Below, one piece after another: positions 56,816-64,000 of a stretch of 64,000 nucleotides of DNA (positions within the stretch are counted from its first letter, which is position 1; each line of letters starts with the position of its first letter). Origin of the DNA: Ureibacillus composti (GTDB taxonomy: Bacteria > Bacillota > Bacilli > Bacillales_A > Planococcaceae). The stretch is from contig JAUCEP010000002.1 of the NCBI GenBank assembly GCA_030348875.1, forward strand, positions 136,501 through 200,500. The letters are read 5' to 3'. A program made the position numbers and the translations under genes. The notes below the pieces were generated by a model that worked only from the letters and a program-made list of their open reading frames with translations, was not told the origin of the DNA and searched no databases.

Positions 56816-57829
56816 ATGATTACATATCCAACACTTATAAAAAAAAGGAAGGTCGCTGTGACGGCACCGTCAGCCGGCGTAGAGAGGGAGCTCCATCATC
56901 TACTTCACAAAGCTGTTGAGCGATTACAATCTAAAGGATATGAAGTCATGATTGGGGAAACATGTTGGACACAATACAAAGCAAAATCTGCCCAAGCATC
57001 GGTTCGCGCAGAAGAGTTAAATTCGTTACTACAAGACGATACAGTGAATCTAATCTTCCCACCATGGGGGGGCGAATTACTTATTGAAATTCTTGAATTT
57101 ATAGATTTTGAGAAAGTAATACCAAAGTGGATTTTGGGCTATTCTGATATAAGTGTTTTGCTACTGGCACTCACCCTAAAGACAGGAATCGCCACTGCTC
57201 ATGGGACAAACTTAATTGATTTACGAGGAAAGTTTTCTGACCCGACAACAGCTATGTGGGAAAATGTATTATTCACGAAAAGTGGACAAGAAGTAAAGCA
57301 ATATTCTTCAGAAAGATATCAACAAATATGGAATCATCATCAGGAAATCGACATTGTATTTTATTTAACAGAACAAACAAATTGGAAAACAATTTATAAT
57401 AATCCATTCCTTATAAAAGGTCGGCTTTTAGGGGGATGCATTGATGTTATCCGACATTTAATTGGCACTCCTTATGGAAATGTAGCCTACTTTCAAAGGC
57501 AGTTTATCGATAATGAACCAATCATTTGGTACTTAGAAAATTGCCAAATGACTGTTGTAGACCTGCGGAGATCTTTGATGCAAATGAAGTATGCAGGATG
57601 GTTTGATAACTGCAATGGAATTTTATTTGGAAGAAGTGAAGCGAACCAACCTGTAAATGACTACAATGTAGTAGATGTTTATATAGAATTAGCGGAAGAA
57701 TTAAATCTACCCATTGCTTATGATATTGATTGTGGGCATATGCCACCTCAAATTACATTTGTAAATGGAGCATATGCAGAAGTAGAAGTTTCAAATGGTA
57801 AAGGAAAAGTAACTCAACGCTTTATATAA
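56816..57829 (+). CDS. S66 family peptidase (LD-carboxypeptidase/MccF-like)
   Basis: A 337-residue S66 serine peptidase. The nucleophile is Ser110 in WILGYSDIS, the conserved glutamate lies in WYLENCQM, and the histidine in DCGHMPPQITFVNGA near the C-terminus completes the Ser-Glu-His triad. PWGGELLIEILEF is the usual oxyanion-side segment. There is no signal peptide, so it acts in the cytoplasm either in muropeptide recycling (LdcA-like) or as an MccF-like self-immunity hydrolase. The GGGGGG ribosome site is nearer an out-of-frame ATG at 56809 than to ATG 56816. Confidence 0.9.
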   Translation: MITYPTLIKKRKVAVTAPSAGVERELHHLLHKAVERLQSKGYEVMIGETCWTQYKAKSAQASVRAEELNSLLQDDTVNLIFPPWGGELLIEILEFIDFEKVIPKWILGYSDISVLLLALTLKTGIATAHGTNLIDLRGKFSDPTTAMWENVLFTKSGQEVKQYSSERYQQIWNHHQEIDIVFYLTEQTNWKTIYNNPFLIKGRLLGGCIDVIRHLIGTPYGNVAYFQRQFIDNEPIIWYLENCQMTVVDLRRSLMQMKYAGWFDNCNGILFGRSEANQPVNDYNVVDVYIELAEELNLPIAYDIDCGHMPPQITFVNGAYAEVEVSNGKGKVTQRFI

Positions 57830-57846
57830 ATTTAAATTTAAATTTA

Positions 57847-57877
57847 GGGTGCTACTTTAATAGTGGCACCCCTTTTA
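57847..57877 (+). terminator. Terminator of the S66 peptidase gene
   Basis: GGGTGCTACT pairs with AGTGGCACCC, followed by CTTTTAG. Confidence 0.75.
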
Positions 57878-57977
57878 GATTGGTTTAATAATAATTCTTA
57901 AAACTAATTTCATTTTAAATATGTTTAAGTTAGAATGGTGCAATAGCATATTTGGATCACATAGAAAGGAGACAACC

Positions 57978-59690
57978 ATGCTTTCAAATTTTTTTTCTTA
58001 TTATAAACCACATAAACGTTTATTTTTAATTGATTTTACTAGTGCAATCATTGTGGCAATATTAGAACTTGCTTTTCCGATTGCTGTCCAGTGGTTTATT
58101 GATAAATTGCTGCCAACAAATGAATGGCATACGATTGTAAAAGTCAGTATACTTCTTCTACTTGTCTACGTATTAAGTACAATCCTAAACTTTATCGTTA
58201 ATTACTTAGGGCATAAGCTAGGTATTAATATCGAAACAGATATGAGACAAGATTTGTTTAATCATTTACAAAAACAATCATTTCGTTTTTTTGATAACAA
58301 TAAAACAGGCCATCTAATGAGCAGGATCACAAATGATTTATTTGATATCGGTGAGTTTGCTCACCATGGGCCTGAGGATTTTTTCATTGCTATTATGACC
58401 TTCATTGGGGCCTTTGCTATTATGTTTAACGTTAATTCTACATTGGCATTGGTGGCATTGATAGCGGTACCGTTTTTAATTTGGATTGTGACATTTAGTA
58501 ATAAGAAAATGAATACTGCTTGGAAAACGATGTACGGTAAAATTGCTGATGTGAATGGCCGAGTAGAAGATAGTGTTGCTGGTGTTCGTGTCGTTCAATC
58601 TTTTACAAATGAGCAGTTTGAGATGGAACGATTCCGTGAACAAAATGGATTATTCAAATCTGCAAAACTCTATGCATACAAAATCATGGCAGGTACTTAT
58701 TCGGGAATCTATATGATGACAAGACTCCTAACATTAGTAGTTTTAGTCGTTGGTGCTTGGTTAAGTTTTAACGGAAAACTATCCTATGGAGAACTAGTAA
58801 GTTTTGTACTTTATACGAATGTGTTAATTAAACCAATCGATAAAATTAGTGCATTACTTGAGCTTTATCCTAAAGGGATGGCGGGTTTCAAAAGGTTCCA
58901 AGAACTATTAGATGAAGTACCTGAAGTACGGGATCGAGAGAACGCTATTGATGTCCCTTACTTGCATGGAGATATTCGATTCGAAAATGTGAATTTCAAT
59001 TATGAAAATGATAAGCCAATCCTTTCAAATATTACATTTGAATTAAAGGCCGGGGAAATGACAGCATTTGTTGGTCCATCTGGTGCCGGTAAAACGACTA
59101 TTTGTTCCTTAATACCAAGGTTTTATGATGTCAACAGTGGCTCAATTACGATTGATGATATAGATGTACGAGATATGTCAAAGCGATCATTACGTGAACA
59201 AATTGGTATTGTACAGCAAGATGTTTTCTTATTTACCGGTACAATTCGCGAGAATATTGCATATGGCAAACGGGAAGCTACTGAGGAAGAGATATTGAAT
59301 GCGATAAAAAAGGCGCATTTAGAAGACTTTGTAAGTGGTTTATCTGAAGGGTTAGAAACACAAATTGGAGAGCGCGGCTTAAAACTTTCTGGTGGTCAAA
59401 AACAAAGACTTGCCATTGCCCGCATGTTTTTAAAGAACCCACCAATTTTAATTTTAGATGAAGCAACTTCGGCTCTTGATACGGAAACAGAAAAAATTAT
59501 TCAAGAATCGTTAGCTGAATTAGCTGAAAACCGAACAACACTTGTGATTGCACATCGACTTGCAACGATTAAAGATGCAGATCGAGTGATTGTTGTAACA
59601 ACAAATGGAATTGAAGAAGATGGTTCTTACGATGAATTGATTGCAGAAAACGGTATTTTTGCGAAATTACATCATCATCAATATAGTTAA
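57978..59690 (+). CDS. ABC exporter, fused permease-ATPase (YwjA/Sav1866-like)
   Basis: The ATG at 57978 follows AGAAAGGAGAC and gives 570 residues; the frame is open 19 codons further upstream but without a ribosome site. Six transmembrane helices (about 15-310) are followed by the ATPase with Walker A GPSGAGKTT (366-374), a Q-loop IGIVQQDVFL, signature LSGGQ (470-474), Walker B ILILDEATSALD and switch histidine VIAHRLA. It is a half-transporter that works as a homodimer, like Sav1866 or MsbA, exporting lipids or hydrophobic drugs. A terminator follows. Confidence 0.93.
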   Translation: MLSNFFSYYKPHKRLFLIDFTSAIIVAILELAFPIAVQWFIDKLLPTNEWHTIVKVSILLLLVYVLSTILNFIVNYLGHKLGINIETDMRQDLFNHLQKQSFRFFDNNKTGHLMSRITNDLFDIGEFAHHGPEDFFIAIMTFIGAFAIMFNVNSTLALVALIAVPFLIWIVTFSNKKMNTAWKTMYGKIADVNGRVEDSVAGVRVVQSFTNEQFEMERFREQNGLFKSAKLYAYKIMAGTYSGIYMMTRLLTLVVLVVGAWLSFNGKLSYGELVSFVLYTNVLIKPIDKISALLELYPKGMAGFKRFQELLDEVPEVRDRENAIDVPYLHGDIRFENVNFNYENDKPILSNITFELKAGEMTAFVGPSGAGKTTICSLIPRFYDVNSGSITIDDIDVRDMSKRSLREQIGIVQQDVFLFTGTIRENIAYGKREATEEEILNAIKKAHLEDFVSGLSEGLETQIGERGLKLSGGQKQRLAIARMFLKNPPILILDEATSALDTETEKIIQESLAELAENRTTLVIAHRLATIKDADRVIVVTTNGIEEDGSYDELIAENGIFAKLHHHQYS

Positions 59691-59693
59691 GAA

Positions 59694-59762
59694 AAAGAGT
59701 GCTCTTCCCATTAAAAAGACAATCTATTTTAAGGATTATCTTATGTGGGTAGCACTCTTTGC
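59694..59762. terminator. Long hairpin terminator between ABC exporter and usp gene
   Basis: AAAGAGTGCT (59695-59704) pairs with AGCACTCTTT (59751-59760), with imperfect pairing inside. A-rich on the left and T-rich on the right, so it may serve both convergent genes. Confidence 0.65.
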
Positions 59763-59768
59763 TTCTTC

Positions 59769-60188
59769 TTATTTAACTACTAGCGCTGGACAGTTTACGC
59801 GTTTCATCACTTTATGACTGACACTACCTAACACCATTTCCTGTAAGCTATTTAAGCCACGACTCCCAACAACGATAAGATCTACTTTTTGCTCATTAGC
59901 ATATCTCACAATTTCTGGACCTGGTGTACCATGCAAAATTGTTACTTTATATTGAATTTTCTCCTCTTTAAACAATTGCTCAATTAGCTGAAGTTTTTTA
60001 CGTCGCGCAATGTTTAAAGCCTCACTAGTACCGGAATGTAAAACTTCAGTTTTTGCCTTTTCAAAATCTGCAACGTACACCACTTCGATAATAGAATCAT
60101 TGCTACAGGATGCAATTTTCGCAGCCTCTTTTGCAGCACGAATCGCATTTTCAGATCCATCTGCGGCTAATAAGATGTGTTTATACAT
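59769..60188 (-). CDS. UspA-type universal stress protein
   Basis: A 139-residue single Usp domain. HILLAADGSENAIRAAKEAA opens it, and the ATP-binding loop is VVGSRGLNSLQEMVLGSVS (G-2x-G-9x-GS), so it is of the ATP-binding class, unlike the KdpD-type protein at 540-1223. AAGGGGG precedes ATG 60188. It is 10 bases downstream of the SulP gene, so the two form an operon; Usp-SulP pairs are common in Firmicutes and suggest control of anion transport. Confidence 0.93.
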   Translation of the reverse strand: MYKHILLAADGSENAIRAAKEAAKIASCSNDSIIEVVYVADFEKAKTEVLHSGTSEALNIARRKKLQLIEQLFKEEKIQYKVTILHGTPGPEIVRYANEQKVDLIVVGSRGLNSLQEMVLGSVSHKVMKRVNCPALVVK

Positions 60189-60198
60189 AAGAACCCCC

Positions 60199-61632
60199 TT
60201 AATGAGATGAAGACATTCCTTCGAGTTTAGCCATTACCTTTTTACTTGGCGAATCAAGTTCTATGACTTCGACAGTAATTCCTTTATCACCTAATAGTTC
60301 TTCTACTTTCAGGAGTGCTCCTACCCCTGAATCATCCCAAATCCGACTGTTAGAAAAATCGATTTGAACTGTTTTACCTTCAATATTAATATTTTTAAAG
60401 TATTCGATGAATCCCTCTGTTGATGCGAAGAATAACTGACCTTCAACAATAAATCGATTTCCTTCTTGTTGGATCTTTACAGTAGATATTTTGACAACGA
60501 AGAAAATAGCGCTTAGGATGACTCCCGAAATAACGCCAATCGATAAATTATGTGTCCAAACTACGATTATAACAGTAGTTAACATCACAATTGCATCAGC
60601 TCTAGGTGCTTTTACTAAATATTTAAAAGAGCTCCAATCAAATGTTCCGATACATACCATGATCATAATACCTACGAGGACGGGCATTGGGATTTTAACA
60701 ACTAAATCACCTAGAACAAGTATTAAAAACATTAAGAATAACCCTGCAACCAGAGTAGATAAGCGTCCTCGGCCACCTGATTTTACGTTTATAACCGATT
60801 GACCGATCATTGCACAACCAGCCATTCCACCGAAGAAACCTGTCACAATATTTGCAATTCCTTGTCCTCTTGCTTCTCCATTTTTGTTACTTTCTGTTCC
60901 TGTCATATCATCAACAATTTGAGAAGTGAGTAAAGATTCTACTAATCCTACGATTGCTAGTGAAAGGGAGAATGGGAAAATAATTTGTAATGTCTCTAAA
61001 GATAAAGGAACATTCGGTAGAATGAAGGATGGTAAAGTTTGCGTAATCGTTCCTAAATCCCCAATTGTTCGTAATTCTACATCACTAAATAGGGTGATTA
61101 CTGTAAGTATTACAATAGCAATGAGTGGTGCTGGAATCACTTTTATAAAACGCGGTAATGTATAAACTAAAACTAATGTGATCGCGACAAATACATAAGT
61201 CATCGTTGAGATGCCAATAAAATGTGGTACTTGTGCTAAAAAGATTAATATAGCTAATGAATTAACAAAGCCAATCATGACTGCATTTGGAATAAATTTC
61301 ATCAACTTGGCAATTTTTAAGACACCAAAAATAATTTGTATAAGACCAGTTAAGAGAGTTGCTGCAAATAAGTATTCAAGTCCATAGACTCTAACTAATG
61401 GGACCATGACAAGTGCCATAGCACCCGTAGCAGCAGAAATCATTCCGGGTCTTCCGCCTGCAAATGCAATAACGACTGCCATTGTAAATGAGGCATAAAG
61501 ACCAACCATAGGGTCAACCCCGGCTATAATTGAAAAGGCAATTGCTTCAGGAATAAGGGCGAGTGCAACGACAATCCCCGATAAAATGTCTCCACGTATA
61601 TTGCCAAACCATTGTTGTTTTAAACTTTGCAT
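60199..61632 (-). CDS. SulP family anion transporter with STAS domain
   Basis: A 477-residue transporter. About ten to twelve helices include [20 protein letters not shown] and [20 protein letters not shown] (SulP signature regions), followed by a C-terminal STAS domain (about residues 385-475; [20 protein letters not shown] is its anti-anti-sigma-like core). Members carry sulfate, bicarbonate or dicarboxylates across the cytoplasmic membrane. AAGGAGAAAAC precedes ATG 61632. The gene is upstream of, and probably cotranscribed with, the UspA-type gene. Confidence 0.93.
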   Translation of the reverse strand: MQSLKQQWFGNIRGDILSGIVVALALIPEAIAFSIIAGVDPMVGLYASFTMAVVIAFAGGRPGMISAATGAMALVMVPLVRVYGLEYLFAATLLTGLIQIIFGVLKIAKLMKFIPNAVMIGFVNSLAILIFLAQVPHFIGISTMTYVFVAITLVLVYTLPRFIKVIPAPLIAIVILTVITLFSDVELRTIGDLGTITQTLPSFILPNVPLSLETLQIIFPFSLSLAIVGLVESLLTSQIVDDMTGTESNKNGEARGQGIANIVTGFFGGMAGCAMIGQSVINVKSGGRGRLSTLVAGLFLMFLILVLGDLVVKIPMPVLVGIMIMVCIGTFDWSSFKYLVKAPRADAIVMLTTVIIVVWTHNLSIGVISGVILSAIFFVVKISTVKIQQEGNRFIVEGQLFFASTEGFIEYFKNINIEGKTVQIDFSNSRIWDDSGVGALLKVEELLGDKGITVEVIELDSPSKKVMAKLEGMSSSH

Positions 61633-61725
61633 TGTTTTCTCCTTTTTTTTAAAATAACAATTAATATAGTAACACCTATATTCCCAAAAAGGAACGTTTT
61701 TAGGAATTTTGATAGGAGAGAAAAT

Positions 61726-62280
61726 ATGATTTATGGTTATGTAAGACCTTTATATGATGATGCAGATTGTAAAGACCAGTTGAAAAAGATCAATAGCTCA
61801 GACATAACAATTTTCCAGGAAGCACACGGCGCTCCTAAAAAACGTATTGAACTTGAGAGAATGCTTATGGATATACAAAGGGGTGATACGGTAATTGTCG
61901 AAAAAATGTTTGTCCTAGCTGATACTTCAAGGCACCTGATGGAGTTATTAAAATTATGTGAAAAAGACGGAGTGACGATTCACTTCATTAACGAAGGAAT
62001 CAATAGCAATGAATTGTTATCAATTTCTTTGCAGGATATGGTGGATTTCTTTATTCATTTCCAAACAGATATAGTCAAACAATCTACAACACTGGGAATT
62101 GTTCATGCAAAAGAGCGGGGGAAAAGCATAGGACGGCCAAAAAAATCTGATGATAATGTAAAAAAAGCAATTACCATGTATCACTCAGGAAAATTTACAC
62201 TACTAGATATTAAAAATGAAACAGGTATTAGCAAATCAACCCTGTATCGTTATTTAGAAACAACCGAAGAAGAAAAATAG
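61726..62280 (+). CDS. Resolvase-fold protein lacking the catalytic serine
   Basis: ATG 61726 with GGAGAGAAAAT upstream gives 184 residues. The N-terminal domain follows serine resolvases (IYGYVRPLYDD for YxRVST; RIELERMLMDIQRGDTVIVE; SLQDMVDFFIHFQTDIV), and the C-terminus has the resolvase linker GRPKK and an HTH (LLDIKNETGISKSTLYRYL). The catalytic serine that normally follows YxRV is proline here, and the conserved DRLxRS arginines are replaced by FVLADTS. It therefore probably cannot cut DNA and may act as a DNA-binding regulator. It is divergent from the SulP gene. Confidence 0.85.
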   Translation: MIYGYVRPLYDDADCKDQLKKINSSDITIFQEAHGAPKKRIELERMLMDIQRGDTVIVEKMFVLADTSRHLMELLKLCEKDGVTIHFINEGINSNELLSISLQDMVDFFIHFQTDIVKQSTTLGIVHAKERGKSIGRPKKSDDNVKKAITMYHSGKFTLLDIKNETGISKSTLYRYLETTEEEK

Positions 62281-62468
62281 AGGGCTATTAAAAAAGAAAC
62301 AGCTATTTATTTAGGTAGCAGTAAAATAAAAATTAATTATGCTTCAGCGTAGTTGTGTTTCAAATAACACACGCTTTCGGTCAAAAATTTGCAGAATGAA
62401 GATAAATAATTCGACGCTCCTTCCAACATAATATAACGGGACTATACTTTTGTTTGGAGTGTTGAATT
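62281..62468. other. Intergenic region after the resolvase-like gene
   Basis: AT-rich, with no terminator that I trust and no gene with a ribosome site. Confidence 0.4.
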
Positions 62469-62585
62469 TTGAAGTATTTAATAAAATCCTCACTAATAAT
62501 TCTCCTAGTTTTAATAATTTCAATCCCCGTTTTAGGGTCAATAAATGTTGAACAAGTAAAAGCCCCGGGATTCACTTTCGAATAA
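62469..62585 (+). CDS. Candidate short secreted peptide or truncated secretory gene
   Basis: A 38-codon frame starts at TTG 62469 with TTTGGAGTG 7 bases upstream. It encodes a classical signal peptide (MKYLIKSSLIILLVLIISIP, then VLGS) and only about ten further residues ending GFTFE before TAA. The same frame stays open for 20 more codons after this stop (SDFLIVSKKPPQAATNLENA), so it could be a secreted-protein gene cut by one stop codon. No homologue recognised. Confidence 0.4.
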   Translation: MKYLIKSSLIILLVLIISIPVLGSINVEQVKAPGFTFE

Positions 62586-62874
62586 TCTGATTTTCTAATA
62601 GTATCGAAGAAGCCTCCACAAGCAGCAACTAATTTAGAAAATGCGTGAATTTAAAATAATATATAGACATTAATGAAACAGGGAGCCTATAGTAATGGGT
62701 TCCTTTATCCGTCGATCATCTTTAAGGTATACACAGTTTAGTGTTTTTATTTTTTACCGACGAATTACCAAATTTTTTTATGTACATCCCTGAATCACTT
62801 TTAACAAATAATAAATTTATATTCATGACTACTGCTTATTTCGGCCTTATTAAAAGTAGAAAGAAGTGGAATGA
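62586..62874. other. Intergenic region before the PAS sensor gene
   Basis: Nearly 290 bp of AT-rich DNA with no gene; a weak GGAGCC/GGGTTCC-type inverted repeat at about 62681-62702 is the only structure noticed. Confidence 0.4.
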
Positions 62875-64000
62875 ATGAGATGGAATGAAATAAGGATGAA
62901 TATCCTTAACCAGTTTTTAAAGAAAAGAAACGACATAGGAAATCAACAATTTTTTAGTGATTATGCAAAGGTTACTACATACTTTCCTAAGATCGTGATT
63001 GTGTGTTCCACTGACAGGCAAATTATTTCTATTAATAACGAAACCGAATTAGAAAAATTATTAGGTTATACCCCGAAACAAACAACAGATTTTAAAAAAT
63101 TATTTAGTAACGAAGTTAATCAAATGCTTACAACAGCATTTAATCATGCGTTAGAGGGTAGAGAGGAAAGTCATGAAATTCAACTGAATCGAATTGACGG
63201 AAAAACAAGATACTTATCTGTAACGTTTGCCCCCATTATACGAAACAAAGGTGTACACCGTGTTTATATTATCGTTCATAATATTACAGAACAAGTTGAG
63301 TTAAAAGACTTGGCGTACCTTAGAGAAAAGCATTTAAATTACGCTCAACAAATTGCTAAGGTAGGTAGTTGGGAGTATCTAATTAAAGAGGACCAATTAT
63401 ACTATTCGGAATATTTTTATGACCTTTTTGGATTAGAACATACTCGTCATTATACGATGGACAAGCTGTTTAAACTGGTACATCCAGAAGATTATGAACG
63501 GTCATATAAATTTGTAAAAGAAGCGTATCAGGGGAAGAACTTTCGAAATGAATTTAGAATTTTCCATGGAAAAACAAATGAATTACGCTATATAAAAGTA
63601 GAAGCAGAAGTATTAAATCAAAATGAAAATCCATATAAATTAATCGGAGTAGTTAAGGACTTTACCAATGAAAAACTTTTGGAAAAAGCTTTAACGGAAG
63701 CCATTGAAAACTATGAATATATCTTTGATAACTTATCTGCTGGCATATGGATGCGAGAATATATCAATGGTAATTTTAAGTTTGCTTCAAAGGGACTTGA
63801 GACCATTCTTGAAGTTCCAATTAACACATTATATTCTAATCCAAATATTTGGAAAGAAATGATCCACCCCGAAGATAAAGCAGAAGTAACCCAAAACATT
63901 AGTCGAATAGCTATAGGTGAAAGTATCCAAATGCTCTATCGTCTAATTTGTCCTAGCAGGGAAACGAAGTGGTTATTGGAACAAGTAGTGCCAAGACAAA
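62875..64000 (+). CDS. Multi-PAS sensor protein, N-terminal part (cut by window end)
   Basis: The frame runs from ATG 62875 (or ATG 62896) past the window end, giving at least 375 residues. Three PAS-type units appear in order: about residues 25-145, ending in VYIIVHNITEQVELKD; about 155-275 (VGSWEYLIKEDQLYYSEYFY, LFKLVHPEDYE, LIGVVKDFTNEK; a PAC-like end); and about 285 onward (YEYIFDNLSAGIWMREY, MIHPEDKAEV). No membrane segment or signal peptide is seen, so it is cytoplasmic. The output domain (GGDEF/EAL, kinase or sigma-54) is beyond the window and cannot be named. The ribosome site (AGAAGTGG) is weak. Confidence 0.85.
   Translation, partial: MRWNEIRMNILNQFLKKRNDIGNQQFFSDYAKVTTYFPKIVIVCSTDRQIISINNETELEKLLGYTPKQTTDFKKLFSNEVNQMLTTAFNHALEGREESHEIQLNRIDGKTRYLSVTFAPIIRNKGVHRVYIIVHNITEQVELKDLAYLREKHLNYAQQIAKVGSWEYLIKEDQLYYSEYFYDLFGLEHTRHYTMDKLFKLVHPEDYERSYKFVKEAYQGKNFRNEFRIFHGKTNELRYIKVEAEVLNQNENPYKLIGVVKDFTNEKLLEKALTEAIENYEYIFDNLSAGIWMREYINGNFKFASKGLETILEVPINTLYSNPNIWKEMIHPEDKAEVTQNISRIAIGESIQMLYRLICPSRETKWLLEQVVPRQ

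Noticed and set aside
56809..56900. Out-of-frame ATG with better ribosome-site spacing before the S66 peptidase gene
   Set aside because: The frame from 56809 is short and basic with no homology, while the frame from 56816 gives a full S66 peptidase.
61726..62280. Active site-specific recombinase or mobile element
   Set aside because: Catalytic serine and key arginines are missing, and no inverted repeats or other mobile genes are next to it.

Overview
The window is low-GC Gram-positive DNA, most like a Planococcaceae/Bacillaceae member of the Lysinibacillus-Solibacillus-Psychrobacillus type. Supporting signs are AT-rich intergenic DNA, strong AGGAGG-type ribosome binding sites, frequent TTG/GTG starts, a Bacillus-type 16S rRNA, a tRNA array in the same order as the long B. 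subtilis trnB array, and typical Firmicutes regulators (L-box and guanine riboswitches, RocR/SigL, MhqR-type and PerR-type operators). No phage, insertion sequence or CRISPR array was seen. Both ends cut genes: a DUF421 membrane protein at the left and a multi-PAS sensor protein at the right.

Left part (1-16 kb): a KdpD-like universal stress protein lies divergent to a complete seven-gene Mrp Na+/H+ antiporter operon (mrpA-G), whose MrpG has an unusual long hydrophilic tail. Just after the operon terminator is a 190-bp cluster of DnaA-box sequences. A metallophosphoesterase, an AlaX-type alanyl-tRNA editing protein, a small acidic protein, an HTH regulator, a CaiB/BaiF racemase-type enzyme, a permuted papain-like protein and an orphan helical protein follow.

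Middle (16-38 kb): an AEC transporter, catalase with a PerR-like box, a collapsed SLC13 transporter pseudogene, bacterial nitric oxide synthase, an Mrr-like membrane protein, a CynX-type MFS permease, a lysine permease under an L-box riboswitch, xpt-pbuX under a guanine riboswitch, a PfkB sugar kinase, fumarase, a thiosulfate-uptake pair (YeeE/TusA), ypsA, and a sigma-54 arginine/ornithine module. In that module rocD has a recognisable -24/-12 promoter, two palindromic RocR-type sites lie between rocD and the divergent rocR, and the sigma-54 gene itself comes directly after rocR.

Right part (38-64 kb): a complete rRNA operon (16S-23S-5S) with three tandem promoters is followed by 14 tRNA genes and what looks like the T-arm of a lost tRNA-Pro. 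Beyond lie several MFS exporters, an MMPL transporter remnant, two Ser/His/Cys-rich low-complexity proteins (one built of 31-residue repeats) that resemble spore-surface or metal-binding proteins, a quinone-stress dioxygenase with two MhqR-type operators, an enolase-superfamily MenC/NSAAR enzyme, a YkvI-like transporter, an FG-GAP-like protein, a lipoprotein, an S66 peptidase, an ABC exporter, a Usp-SulP pair, and a resolvase-fold protein that has lost its catalytic serine.
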